DNA of 64,000 bases from Pseudoscleropodium purum (GCA_963969395.1 OZ017799.1:25360501-25424500); one strand, 5' to 3'; positions 47,624-59,969 are shown, counted from the first letter of the stretch. The notes: generated by a model not told the origin, from the sequence alone. Program-made: numbers and translations.

Positions 47624-50600
47624 TCAGTCATCCCAACTATTGTCCCAACCGTCCTTGTTTGCTCGTCGGGAGTTGAGTCCTTTGGAAGAAAGAGTGAGAG
47701 ATGAGGACGAAGACCGCACAGCTTCGGTGTCTTGCCAGTCATCGTCTTCCCAGACTTCGTCCCAGCCATCAGCTGAGGGAGACATCCCATCATCCTGCAT
47801 CGAGGCTGCCACCGAGGGTAAGGCCATTTCCAATTCCTGATACTTCGCCTCTTCATTACCATGCCGCCGAGCATGAGCACGCCATGCAAGGCATCTCCAA
47901 ATACCCACCGCACCTAGTAATTACAAGACAAGATTGTGAAAACTTGGGCACGCAAATCAAAACCAGAAGAACCAGCTGGAGCGCTTCCTTTGCAAACAAT
48001 AATATGTCAAACACTTAATTAGCCATTTGCTTTCTACCATTAGCATCAACTTGACTGATAGCACACCAAGATACACTTGAAAAGATTCTAAAGAAGGTCT
48101 GCAAGTAGTTTTGCCCTACAACTGATATGCGAATCTAAATAGTGAAGACCTGCATGATATTTATCTATTATGTTCTACCTACTGGGTTTTAGAATAAGTC
48201 AAGCCCTGGGATATGAATTAGACTCCATTGTAAATAGACTCCATATATACATGAAATTAGCCAAATCTCCCTTGTCGTGAAACCCTAGTAGGTACGAAAA
48301 AACAAGAATGCCTCCATCCATCCTCACTAGTAACCCAAGAGGTCTAGATTCAGTCCTCATTAATAATTAGAAGGGCAGAAATAAGCGTCTCTATGGGCAG
48401 GGTTGCAACCCTCGTGATCTACAAACATTCAACGCGATGGTTGACAATTTGTCCCAACAGGCAAGGGTAATTGACCAAATCCTTAAATATGAGATCTAAT
48501 AAAGGATGTCATACCTAATATAAGAACGAACACCAAGACGCCTCCAAGAACAAGAACGAAAGTTCCTGGAGCAGCGAAGAGAGACGAATATGATGATCGA
48601 GTCAGATTGTCCCCAAAATTCTCAGGAGGAAGATTCACGTAACAATCGCCTTCACCCCAACTTACATTAATCCTCTCTCCCAGCTTCGCAGCTTCCCTAT
48701 CAACCACTGAGATGGTCACCTGCAACCCCCCAATAAAAGATTTAGTTTCATTCCTATTCGCAACAACCTGAGAGGCCATTTTTCTTGACAATCTTCAACC
48801 CAGTGATCCATCTACCTTACCGGCAGCATTTTTCCTTTGGTCAACACAAAATCCACTGGATTCGCTTTCCATCCTTTAGGGGTCTTGATAGTAACATCCA
48901 GCTGTGATGTACCACCACCATTTTCAACCGTTAGGGTGTAATCATGGTCGCCTGCAAAGGGAACAAGACAACTCATCAGAACCTCGCATTTCACACACAA
49001 CAGGTAAAATTCTGAAGACTTCAATTTTCTCATGAAGAAAGCTTTCCATCAACACCGTTCTTTCTACTTAGTTTCATCCATGATTTAATGTAACACGAAA
49101 CTAGAGTGCCATAGAGTAAACGGATTTCTTTTGCTAAATTTTGTAACGTGGAACCACCATCAAACATCATTTGAGAGAATAGTCACTCAAGCAACAACTT
49201 GCAAGTCAACAAGCGGCCAGTCAGAGATCCATACTCAGAAATGATATTATTCATCCATAGGTCCACTTATATATGGCGTTCATGGTGTATTTCAGGTTTA
49301 TTAAGAAATTGTGGATCATAAGCTAAACTGAATAAACGGTATACTGGCAAACTTGATCCTCACCATCTTCATCATCCCCACCATTGGCCGCCAGCTTGCC
49401 AATCACTGGTCCATGTTCACGGGTACAGGTTCCTCCATGGGCTGATCTCGCCTCATCGCCTGTGCTTGCATCCTGAGCAGGAGGTGGAGGAGCACGTGGG
49501 ACATTTTGAGGAGATTTCTCTACAGTGTAATTTTTTGATTTATCTGGTGCCGGTAGAATCGGCGGAGAGGCACCAATAGTATTGTTATTGGAAGTGCCTA
49601 CCTTTGAATTGTTTACAGTCTTTGAATTGATGTTCATCACATCCTTTGCCATTAGCCTCACTCCACCTACCCGTTTAGCCTGAAATGCACATCAAGTAGA
49701 GTTCAGGTAGGTAACCCACTTGAATGCGGTCCCTTTTTCTGTTGGTCAAAAAGTCACACGTTTACAATGCAGATGTCATCCAACCCCCGAGACTTGTGAG
49801 AAATGAGATACGTCTAGCACGAGACTTGTAAGAAACAGAATAGGTCGAGGTTTCTGTCAGTCAGAGAAGCTTCCATAGGATACATTGTAGATGCAACACG
49901 CATGGCTTAAGGTTAGTCTAGGTAATCGTGACTGGAACCTCATTCCTTCAAACTTCAACAATTCATAGCTAATTCGTACTCATACGGATCCAAATGATAT
50001 ACAAATATTTTAGAGCATTAAAATCCTCGCAAACAGAAGGAACCCCCCACACACACCAAAAAATAACTAAACCAACTACAATCACTTCTGATAATGAAAA
50101 CCTCTCAAAATAGCTACAGGCATGGGTCCTCAAGAATAGGTCCTCAAATATATTACAATGCTGTAAGTCTGTACAAGTTTCTAATCGAAGATTATGTCCG
50201 ATAATTGTCATATTCGATGAGAATACGCTGAAATTTACAGGTAATTTCACATACTAAACGACAATCTCACGGAAACCATAAAGAGAAGAGAGATCGAAAG
50301 GATCAACGAAATACTGAATTGACACGACATTGACCGATAGCTAAGTCCAGAATTAGGGTTTTAGAAATTGTTCTCGCACGAAGGAGGTTCTGGGCAACGC
50401 AAGTCTTTTCCGAGCTTTTCATCTTCGTGACAACTCTGACCTTGAGCTACCTCTACAACTATTCAATAGAAAACCGAAAAAGAAAGGAAGAAGCGGGGCG
50501 GTGATTTTGATTGATAATGCCTAAAAGAAACAGGGATGCACTGGCAAATAAACATACCTCTGTATGGCCGGTAGCCTTGTGATCCCCCGCCCCTTGATCG

Positions 50601-50770
50601 AAAATTCTGTCTGCACGTTCCCCCTTATCTTCCCCTCCATTTCCAGTCTGCCAATTCTCAGTCACCTCTTCCCCAATGGATACTCCTCTCCCTAGCGCAA
50701 CGCGAGTGAAGGAAACAAGGAGTAGAATCAGGAGGAGCCCTGCAAATCTGGTACCCGAGATGGGTACCAT
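47624..50770 (-). CDS. Single-pass membrane protein, DUF7356-like, five exons
   Basis: Plant membrane protein of unknown function, 384 aa. Exons: 50770-50558, 49679-49364, 48951-48821, 48719-48515 and 47913-47624; all junctions are GT-AG and the phases agree. A signal peptide covers residues 1-27. The lumenal part has a low-complexity Asn/Pro-rich linker (about 72-170) and a beta-rich domain (about 177-250, including GDHDYTLTVENGGG and VTISVVDREA). One transmembrane helix lies at about 272-294, followed by a basic stop (RAHARRHG). The cytosolic tail holds YQELEM, an acidic Trp-rich stretch (WDEVWEDDDW) and the conserved ending SSKGLNSRR. This order matches plant proteins annotated DUF7356; the assignment rests on memory of the tail and architecture. 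The ectodomain has few cysteines, so a missed small exon between exons 2 and 3 is possible. Confidence 0.85.
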
Positions 50771-51740
50771 GTTGTCTGCCTTGCGAACCCCACTGACGAT
50801 ATCTTCACAGCGCCCTCATGCTTCGAAAGTGTCAATCAGGAGGTAGGAGATGCAATCCGAAGGCAAGAGGAGCCCCAAACGAATTGCATCGAAAGCTGCA
50901 CCCCCACCTTTCTGTCGTAGGTTGTGTATTCCTCCCAGCATACTCGATCATGTCCCCTCGCTCGCTACTCCGCAATCCTACGACAACAACAAGTTTGACC
51001 AAGCAGTGACCTAATTTCAGTCCATCAAGCTCGCGGTGAAACCCCGCACGGGATTCCACGCGAAACAATGGAACAGAGAATGGGAGGGACGGAGGCAGCC
51101 AAGCCAGGACCACGGTTATAGAGATAGCCCAGAAATCGGATCGTCTTCTCAAATGGAAAGAATTGGCAACATGATCCGTCTTCTGCATCGGGGGAGGCAC
51201 GGGAGCTTTTTGAAGTTAACCCTAGACGGATGCCGCGGACGCCGTGTCCGATGGATGACTTCACCTGAGGACGGGAAAAATGTTTTTTCATCCAATATTC
51301 TTTTTTTGGGAGTAGCTTGAGTACATTTTGAGTGAATAAGAGCATAGCCACCGTTGCAGGCTGTGCGTCCAATGTCTTCAAATGAAGACGAAAAGCACTA
51401 AAGAACTTTCACAATATTCTCTTAACACTTGATCCTAGTCAGTCCTAGCATGTTAGAGAATGGTCCTTAAAATCAATATTCATCTTAAGTTTAGTTGATT
51501 TATCCTTTATTTTACTTGATGACTAGTCACTCAACTATTTTTCAGCCATGTTTGATGAGCAAGGGTGAGGGACAAGGAAATTGAAGGCCCTTTAAAATTT
51601 GAGCACACTAAGTTGAACATGTAATAATGGCCATGCTTTAGTATTGTAAATTCCTCTTTATGATATTATTGACTTTACTAAAAAAGAAGACCCTCAATCA
51701 ATAGATCACTTGGCTTATAGTGTACCTATCCTCTGAAAAG
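50771..51740. other. Upstream region of the membrane-protein gene
   Basis: Moderately GC-rich sequence up to about 51250 that probably holds the promoter and 5' untranslated region. Frames such as 51025-51381 (minus) have no motif. From about 51246 blocks such as TTTTTTCATCCAATATTC and GAGTACATTTTGAG resemble the left half of element F, and 51640-51740 also resembles F, suggesting truncated copies. Confidence 0.4.
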
Positions 51741-52680
51741 ATGGCTCCCCTCTAGTTTGCATTAGTTGCCCCCCCTTCCTTCTCTCAAAAAATTTACATG
51801 CCGTTGATTTTATTTAAGAAAAAATGCTTACCCTTGAAATTGCCGTTGATTTCTCAAAAAATCCCAAGCCATTAATCTTGTGAGATTTAATTTGAGTTGT
51901 TCAAATATGAATTACAAAATAAATACCAAATACATATACAATATTTGATATGGATACGGATGAATACTACATATGGGTATTGGATATGGATATAGAATAA
52001 ATATTAAATATGGGTACCAAATACGGATAGGGAAGAATTATCCTATATTGATGGTCACTATATCAGTTTCTGAAAATTACAAGAGGGAGGAGGGGGAGGG
52101 GTGGTTGCAAATGAAAATTTTAATACCTTTAAAACCCAAAAATGAACACTGTGAGTCACTTTTAGGTGGATATTGGGTACTCCTCTTCACTATCCACTTA
52201 ACTATAAACTTCTTTTGAACTCATTGTGAGTTCAAAATCCAATTTTTCATTATTAAATCCCATGGAATATAAAGGTAATTAAAAATTAATTTAATTTTCA
52301 TAAAAAATCCACCCCCATTCTTCTACTTTGTATTTTTGAAATGAGGATGGGTTTGGCATTTGATATGGGATAAATCCCCATATTATATTTAATACAATAT
52401 TGGTATTCCATATAGTATCTGTATACTATATAGTAACTATATACCATATAGTATAGTATTTGTATATAGTATAGTATCTATATCACGTATGATATCTATA
52501 TTCCATATATGTACCTATATTTTATAATTGTATCCTGTATTTGTATATGTATCCACATTTGGATTTGGATCAACGGCATCCAACACTTTATCAATGATTT
52601 TTTTACAAAGATTGATGGACCACATTCACCTACATTCACAATGTATTTGTAAAATTAGATCAACGGCAACTAGAGGGGTT
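51741..52680. mobile_element. Possible inverted-repeat element with TA-rich arms
   Basis: Near the left edge CCCCTCTAGTTTGC is followed by TGCCGTTGAT; near the right edge the complement occurs (ATCAACGGCA, then ACTAGAGGGG, ending about 52680). Inside, two AT-rich stretches (about 51930-52040 and 52380-52560) consist of repeated ATATGGATA-like words in opposite orientation. No target duplication was found, so borders are uncertain. Confidence 0.4.
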
Positions 52681-53639
52681 TTAATTTTTTTTTTTAAATA
52701 ATCAATGGTTCAAGTTGTAGGGGTGGCATATACAAGGTTGCCTACCTCTTTTTGGTACATTGTATACTATACGTGAGGTCAAATTCATTAGACCCCAACG
52801 ACATCATTTCTTTTTTGGTTGTATTTCTTTTCACTAATTGAATTAAAAAATTTTGGAATTTTTTTTTAAAGATTTAAAATATTTTGTGAAATTTAGCTAT
52901 AGGGTCTTTACAGCTTTACTATGGTACTCCAAGCTTTGCTAAATTTGTCATGACATTTTGTAGCAAGAACCCCATCACTTGCTACAATACTTGTTTATTC
53001 AATATTATTGCAACGTCTTGTAGCAAGGTCTCGTGGCTTTTCTTGGATACTTGTGGCTTATTTTCCATTTTTCATTAAGGGTTGTCATACCTCCTCCAAG
53101 AAGCAAAGTTCATTAAAGTTAAAGAAGTTGGTGAGAAAATTGAGGAGCCAATATAGAGCCATTTTATGTAAAGAAGGTGAAACCCCCCTTTTAGTGCGGT
53201 GAGCATGAAGAAGCAAAACTACAAACCATGGATAATTTTGCTTGAAATAGGGGCCCAATTAGAGAGGCTGAGGTTGAAGTGAAGAACATGTAATTGAGTG
53301 GGTAGTTGGTAGAGGGGTGAAACAAATGAACAAAAGATCAAAAAGTTGTAGTTAGAGAATGAAGTGTCATTTCTTAACTTATAGAGGAGGAAAAACAACA
53401 AACTCCAAGGTCAGAGAATGTACAGTGCAACTCCCTAAACACCAATTACAAAGTGTCACGTCACAATTTTCAAAAAAGTGAACTCAAGTTGAAGAAGCTA
53501 TGACTACCCCTATTGTATTTTTTTTTGTATTCAAATTATTTTCATATATATTTCTACAATTTTCAATAATATTCTGTGATAATTTTTGAAGATTTCATTA
53601 CATACCATAACTCATTATATTTTGAATTATTTTTTAATA
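52681..53639. other. AT-rich DNA, no gene seen
   Basis: No supportable reading frame. Frames of about 60 codons at 53008 (plus) and 53219 (minus) show no motif. Confidence 0.4.
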
Positions 53640-54170
53640 AATCTGACCTGAGTGTAGGATATTTTAGTCATTTCTTTCTGTTATTCTTGATGTGAATTTT
53701 AGCCATAAAAATGACATTTAAAAATTTTGAGTTCAACTAATGAAATGAAGCTTATCAACTACAACAATTAGAAAATTTGAATTTTTTTTTATAAATTTCA
53801 ATATTTTATAGTAATATGAACATTGAACCTATAACGATGGTTTGTTGATTTTCTAATCTTAAAGTGATGCAATAAATTTGGTTTATACCATGATGTTATA
53901 CACTACAGTATAATATACATCTATGGTGAAGATTTTAGATTTTTTTGAATATATTTTGTATTTGAAATGGATTTTCTTCTCTTATTTCATAAAAAACTCA
54001 CAATAATTTTTTTTACTTGTAGTAGATATAGGATTTTCATCTTTAAAACTTAAATATAAAATTTTTCATTCATAACTGTTTGCAAAATGGCAATAAACAA
54101 AATGATGGACAATGAGACTTAGACAATGAGGCTTGAATAAATGATCAAAAGCCCATCCATTTAGGGTTAA
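53640..54170 (+). mobile_element. 5'-truncated copy of element family F
   Basis: The sequence follows element F from about its middle to the right end: GTGAATTTTAGCCAT, CTAATGAAATGAAGCTTATC, TTTGGTTTATACCATGATG and CAATGAGGCTTGA in order. It ends in TTTAGGG followed by TTAA at 54167-54170. The left end could not be found. Confidence 0.7.
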
Positions 54171-55653
54171 GTGAATTCAAAGAAGCCTTATTCATCCCTT
54201 CAAATGAGTACAAAAGTTTTCAAAGATTTAAGGGAAGGATTTTTGGTTATTTACTCATTTCCTTTGACATTTATTTATTCAATGAGTTGGAGAATGAGGG
54301 CACTTTATTGTGACTCCTCCTATTATTTATTTCTCTAAATGAGTTGAGGATGTTTTTCAAAGCCATTAACCCTAAAATATTGCTTAAGATAAAAAAAAGT
54401 GTTTGATGAAAGGCTTTCAGAGTACATGTAAAAAGAAAAAATGTACATGCTTATCCAAGTATGTAATAATTTATAGTTGACTACCTCAATGATAAGCCTT
54501 GTGCTTACAATATTAAGTCTTGTAATTAATTTCATTGATGCAAACATGTTCCAAATCACAAGGTAACAACCTGTCATCATCTTATTCTCCTTCCAATCTA
54601 GTCTAAAGTTTCATATTCTACTAAAAACAATATTCTTTACTTCAAAAACTATTTGTTGGATTTTAATGAATGCATATCATTTCAACCTCAATGTTCTTTA
54701 TTTTATCTTGTTCTTGAAGCAAATAGCCTAGTTCTATACCTACCATGAGACATGCCAATTTCATAAATCTCCTTCTCTAAGTGTAATTTACCATTGTCTC
54801 TATAATTTTGACTTTCAAATCCAAATTTTTTATATTTATTTTATATGAATCTTGAAGCCCTTCCAACTATGTGTTTGCTACCATTTGCTATGGGTGACAA
54901 GAATGCCATAAGGCATTTAAAACTCATGTAAGACACTCAAACCTCACTAATGACATCACCTACGACATTGCAGATACTTAGTGTTTGATGGATGCCAAAG
55001 AATTCTTCTATGTAAAATCAAAGAAAGTGGAGATGTGCATCCTTGAAAATTTGTGTGAAAAGGGGAGGAGGCCTTGCATAGTAGTTTGGCCTCTTGAATT
55101 TTTTTTAAGTACATGACTCACACTGTACCCAAAAGGATGATTTCCATAGTGAGCAGCCCATCCTTTTGGACACTTCCAGTGAGAGTTTTCTAGGATACAG
55201 ACGGAAAGTGCAATTACAGAGAGTGGCTCAAGAGAAGGTTGGTTGTTGTACTGTACAGTGCAGTACATAGGTCGCTGAAGTCTAGACATCGAGACTTGTG
55301 AAATCTGAAAGCGAGATTTGAAGCAAAGTTCAACTGTTCGAATATATGTGCTGCTCACCCGAAGGAAGATGACACATACTGTCTGAATATGGAATCGAGT
55401 CATGTTTGCTTCAATCATCTCCACAGTGATGCATTACTATGCACTGTCTAGCTAGAGCTCTCAGCTCTTCATTAATTTCTACCTACAATACTTTGAGTTT
55501 TGGATCTGAACGACAAAAATCCATGTGCGCACGCTATATACAATATGGTTCAATGATTTGGTCACTTCCATTTCAAACTCATGGCTTGGTGCTTCTGGGA
55601 AACACCCTGGTTAATTCATTGCAGTTTTTCTGGCAAAGAGAACCTTCTGTTTG
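54171..55653. other. Intergenic DNA; 3' flank of the H3-tail-like gene
   Basis: No supportable gene. The 138-codon minus frame at 55008-55424 lacks motifs. A perfect 11-bp inverted repeat (CCAAAAGGATG, 19-nt loop) lies at 55129-55169, about 0.5 kb beyond the stop codon of the H3-tail-like gene. Confidence 0.4.
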
Positions 55654-56025
55654 TCATTCCTCCTTTGAATCGTCCTCAGATTCATCTCCAGAACCCTCTT
55701 CAGAATCGTCCTCAGAAGCCTCCTCAGAAGATAGGTCAACGTATTCTACAGCATCCATCTTCCGTTTCTTCGCACGTCTGCATTGATCCACGATCTCTGT
55801 GTCCAACCGCTGCCTCTTCTTGCAAAATTGACATGTTATGCAAACTTCTTCAGCAGGCACCGGCTGCTTTGCCTCGGTGACCGGCCGTTTTGGAGGAGTC
55901 GCTTTGGGGGGCGTCTTGGGGACCAAGGCCGCGCCGAACCGGCGGGCACACTTGCTGACAAGCGGTTTCTTGAGGGGAGCAATGCCTCCCGTGGACATGC
56001 GAGCGATTGCCTTGGTACGCACCAT
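55654..56025 (-). CDS. Small protein with a histone H3 tail-like N-terminus, Cys cluster, basic patch and acidic tail
   Basis: Single-exon 123-aa protein of unknown function. The N-terminus follows histone H3 from its first residue. Numbering after Met as in H3, R2, T3, K4, A7, R8, S10-T11-G12-G13, A15, P16 and K18 are kept. After a one-residue insertion, the segment LVSKCARR aligns with H3 LATKAARK. Position 9 is Met instead of Lys and position 14 is Ile instead of Lys. No histone fold follows. Instead come a Pro/Lys-rich linker (35-60), cysteines 62, 65, 68 and 82 that might bind metal, a basic patch RRAKKRKM (83-90) resembling a nuclear signal, and an acidic Ser/Asp/Glu tail (91-123). The ATG lies in a good context (GCAGCAATGG) and the exon is GC-rich. 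A nuclear, chromatin-linked role is inference. A degenerate histone pseudogene is unlikely because the novel C-terminal part is open and well organised. Confidence 0.75.
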   Translation of the reverse strand: MVRTKAIARMSTGGIAPLKKPLVSKCARRFGAALVPKTPPKATPPKRPVTEAKQPVPAEEVCITCQFCKKRQRLDTEIVDQCRRAKKRKMDAVEYVDLSSEEASEDDSEEGSGDESEDDSKEE

Positions 56026-57599
56026 TGCTGCTATTGACCTTCAACCCTGAAGGACGAAGGATTCACGGTTTTAAAAGGACTGATTTGACTCAATCAAATA
56101 ATCCAGATGGGGCTAACTATTAACTTACATGACCAGAATCGGTGAAGAATGTGCACGCGCTGGTCAAGAGAAAACAAAAAAAACTGGACAACGCAAAGTC
56201 CCCATATGACCTACTAAAACCTAAACACCAATGCAAACACGAGATGACTGAGGACTGGAATGGACAAGAGGACTCAGGACTGAAGCTAGGAATATTGGGT
56301 GAGCCACATACTTCGAAAATGCTGATTCTTCAAGAGGAACCTTGTGCTTCTTCGCTTGGCAATAGCCAGGCTTAACGAATATGCGTGTGCTGCTGGATCC
56401 AAGCACTGCCAGGAGATCAGTAAGCGACCAACATCCAAACGAGAGAAACTCAAAACACACGAAAACTGCCGGTCGAATGTCATTGAAATTGGGCATGGGA
56501 CCCCAAATGATCACGCAATCAGTTTCCTCCACCTCGCAGTTCTTTTCCTCCTCCCAGTTCAACTCCTCCTCTTCGCGCTCAGCAACATCTGTTTGCTACG
56601 TTGGTCCAACATTTTTGATAACCACTACTTACTCCCTTCCTACGATTTGAGCAAGGTAGAACTAACAACGTTACTCTGGCACTGTTTGATGAATCACACA
56701 AAGTGTACCTTAGAATCATCAAAACGGCTGATTTCACGTTCGCAGTCCTAGAACGTGAAGAAGAAAGTGAAAATAGACCCCAACAGAATTCAGGGTTCAT
56801 GGGTTAAAAATGATTACACGGTAAGACACCAACAATGCAGACGAGGTCACATTGTATATCACTAGAATCCGCGAAGAGCATTGCATGTGCGTGGTATAAC
56901 TGAAATTAAGCCAGAGAAAGTCTCCAAATGACCTGCTCAAAACTCAGCCAAACCCCCCACAAGAGGCCCAATTTGGATCTCTTGGTCCCAAAGGTGATAG
57001 ATTGCAACAGAACTCAGACGAACTCCAACCCATTGCTGAGAGGCGAGCACTAATTATGGTCCGACTTCGCAAGGTGCTCAACGAATTTCTCGCATTTGGA
57101 AATAGGGTCAAGAACAAGATGACAATAAACCTAAATTTACGAGGCCGTGAGAGAATCTGAAGCTCTATCCCCGTGCTCGAGGGTAGATGATGCGCGCCGT
57201 CGCCGGAAGCTACCGCCCCCTTCAACATGGCCATTTCTCTATTTCATCGTCACTCTCGCTTCTAACTTGGAAAACGAACGCCGTCATTTCGAAGCTTGTG
57301 AGAGACACTAGAATTATGGATTTGGAGAGGGAACTCGGGCAATGCTGTATCCCAAGATTCTCACCTGTCCTGTGAACGTAAGCTTCGTGAGAGTCGATCA
57401 AAGCTGAGGCACACACTTCGTCAGCCGCGAGTCTTCACGTGACGGAAGACGCAATGGCGAGCCCCACCTAAGCACAGAACTAAACTAATGAAGTCAATGC
57501 AAGGAGCGTTCCCATCCGACACCCAACACTGCAATGCCGCCAGAGCCATTTTATGGCTTCTGGATGACAATGCAGTGATCTATACAGAGATTGAAAGCA
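56026..57599. other. Upstream region of the H3-tail-like gene with an internal duplication
   Basis: No gene could be established. Two segments, about 56140-56220 and 56860-56945, look like diverged copies (GTGAAGAATGTGCACG against GCGAAGAGCATTGCATG, and CCATATGACCTACT against CCAAATGACCTGCT). The outer parts (56041-56095 and about 56957-57010) resemble the repeat in the oxidase intron 4. Frames at 56221-56562 and 56944-57234 (minus) have no motif. Confidence 0.4.
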
Positions 57600-58254
57600 T
57601 TTTTTCATCCATTTTTTTTGCTGACCTTTTATGGTGGGTTATGAAGAGTATTTAATTGAATTTGTAGGCTTGCCAGTGTTTGTCTTTATGTAAATGAGAA
57701 GTTAGTAAAATAAACGGATCACAAAATATGCCATTTCATTGCATTTGGGGAATTTGTTACTCCTTGTTCTAAATTTGAAATTTCTTCACAAAAATGATAT
57801 TTTATGAGTTTGAGCTCAACTAACAAAATAAAGTTCATCTACTTTAATATCTACTCCAATTTGAATTTTGAAAAAATTCTTAATATTAAATATTTTATTG
57901 CAATTTGAACTGTGAATGTATTTTCAATGTCAATTGAATTCTAATTAAAAAATGACATGGAAATTGAATTTACACCATGATGTTCATCACAATAATGTAC
58001 ACATATGGTGAATTTTTTTATTTTTTGAAATAATTTTCTATTTGTGATGATTTTTCTTGAATTTTTCTCCAAAAATTCTCAAAAAAATTAATTTTTCTAC
58101 AAAAAAATCTAAAAAATTTATAAAGTATGTAATTTCATATTTGAAAAATAAATATAAAAATTTTCATTCATATCTAGTTGCAAAATGGCAACAAATTGAG
58201 TGATAGGAAGTGAGTCTAAAATTAGTGGTGATGGGCTCGTCCTTTATGGGTTAA
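57600..58254 (+). mobile_element. Copy of element family F ending at a TTAA
   Basis: The interior follows element F in order, including TTACACCATGATGTT and TCATTCATATCTAGTTGCAA. It ends at 58250 with GTCCTTTATGGG followed by TTAA (58251-58254). The left end is unclear, somewhere near 57600. Confidence 0.65.
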
Positions 58255-59056
58255 CCTCTAAAAAGGAAAAAAGGAAAAAGAAAGAAAAAAGAAAAGGAAA
58301 GGATGGAGCCTATATTTGTGTGGTTAAACTCCAAAGTCCCTCATTTTGTATTTTTTCTCTATTTGTGAGTGAAATTTTTTAAACAAAAATGCAAAAAATT
58401 CATATCAAATACAAATCATACTCAAAAATGTGAAATTTTGAAATAGGAATACATGACTATGTAGAACATTGTAGTGTAAAGAAACTTTTTGTGTCGCTTC
58501 ATATTTAAAAAGATGATTATAGATCCTCCTCTTCAAACTTCAATGAAATGTGGAGTTTTTCAAAAAAAATTTAGTGACATAAAAACTAAACTTTAGAAGC
58601 TACATTTTGTTAGTGTTACTCAAAAGCAGAAAAAATCATTTTGAATGTCAAAATGAAGTTTCAAGGAAAAAAAAGTTCAAAGTATTGAAGTACACTAGAC
58701 AATTTAATTATCACTGAATATTAATACTTTTCCATATGATAATAATATAGAATAAAAAACAAATAAAATGTCTTGAACTTTTATCAATCATGTCGATCAC
58801 TCCTACAATAGGTATTCAACCAAAAATGATTTAATTCTTGAACAAATAAGTTTATTTATTATTTCTATGAAAACTAAGAAAGTCATCCATCAAATACTGT
58901 TAGTCCTCACCATTATTTCACAATAACCCTATAAAAACATTGTATATAAAAAAATATTTTATTACTATAGAAATGAAGAATGCACCTATTGATTAAAAAA
59001 TCAGATTATTCTAGGCTAAATACTATGTTGATGGATCTCATTCTTTTAGGGTTAAG
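58251..59056 (-). mobile_element. TTAA-flanked element L (798 bp), abutting its neighbour
   Basis: The element spans 58255-59052. It shares the TTAA at 58251-58254 with the right end of the preceding element, and a second TTAA lies at 59053-59056. Its ends read CCTCTAAAAAGG and TCTTTTAGGG. A stretch near 58395-58440 is the reverse complement of the region around 24465-24510 in element F, so it belongs to that family in opposite orientation. Confidence 0.6.
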
Positions 59057-59059
59057 CCT

Positions 59060-59969
59060 TAACCTCTAAAGGACCAAGGCTATTTTTCATCCAAAAGCAT
59101 TCAAAATTGCCATTTCTGTTGTAAAAAATTAAAAAATTTGAAAATGTTTTTCTTGCACATTTAACTATAGGATCTTACACCTAACTAGTATTAAAATGTG
59201 TGGAATAAATTTCAAATTTTTCGACCACATTGATTGCAAGATATCTACGTTTAAAGTAAAAAAAATAATTTTTTTGCTCATTGCGAGACTAGATTATTTG
59301 ACTTTGAATCTTTTTGACTTAAATTTTTGCATTATAGAGTTTTGAGGTTTAAATCTTTACGGTGGGTAATTGAGTTGAGAATATAGGAAAATTAAATTCA
59401 AAAAAAGTTAATTTTCATTCTTAAAAAAATGTTGAGTTGAAGTAGATACAAGATAGATGAAAAATCTAAATTATTTATATCTCTAAGATGGAATTAAATT
59501 ACACTAATTCCAATGGTGAGATTATTTTAGCAAGAAAATTAAACTATGTGGAACTCTTTTTTTTGAAAAATCATAAAAATTGCATTAAATCCAACAAGTT
59601 ATTCTTTTAGGAAGATGCTCTTATTGTCCAAAAAGCGATATTGCCCATAACTTTCACATTACTTATCTAAATGAAATGAATCAAAGATTTCCATGCAAAA
59701 ATAATATAAACTATTAGAATAGAATAAAATAAAAAATAAAAATTTTGTATTTTTCTTTGTTGCTTAGCCTCCCCTATTTTTAGTTTAATTAGGCATAATT
59801 TTTGTTTTCATAGACCAATTGAAAAAAAAAAAAAATTATTTCCACAAAGCTAATCAGTTTTTCTATTTTCAAAAAAATATTCAAAAAATCATGAAAAAAA
59901 TTGAGACCATAGGTACTTGCTTAAAATCTAATTTATTCTATGAAGGGACAATGGCCCTTTAGGGGTTAA
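59060..59969 (+). mobile_element. TTAA-flanked inverted-repeat element E (902 bp)
   Basis: The element spans 59064-59965 between two TTAA. Its ends are CCTCTAAAGGACCAAGG and ATGGCCCTTTAGGGG. The interior matches element B in the same orientation. Only seven bases (one TTAA plus GCC) separate it from the preceding element. Confidence 0.82.

Noticed and set aside
55008..55424. 138-codon minus-strand frame
   Set aside because: No motif, AT-biased codon use, and overlap with an inverted repeat; more likely 3' flank of the neighbouring gene.
55439..55786. Plus-strand frame rich in Ser/Glu
   Set aside because: It is antisense to the acidic tail of the H3-tail-like protein.
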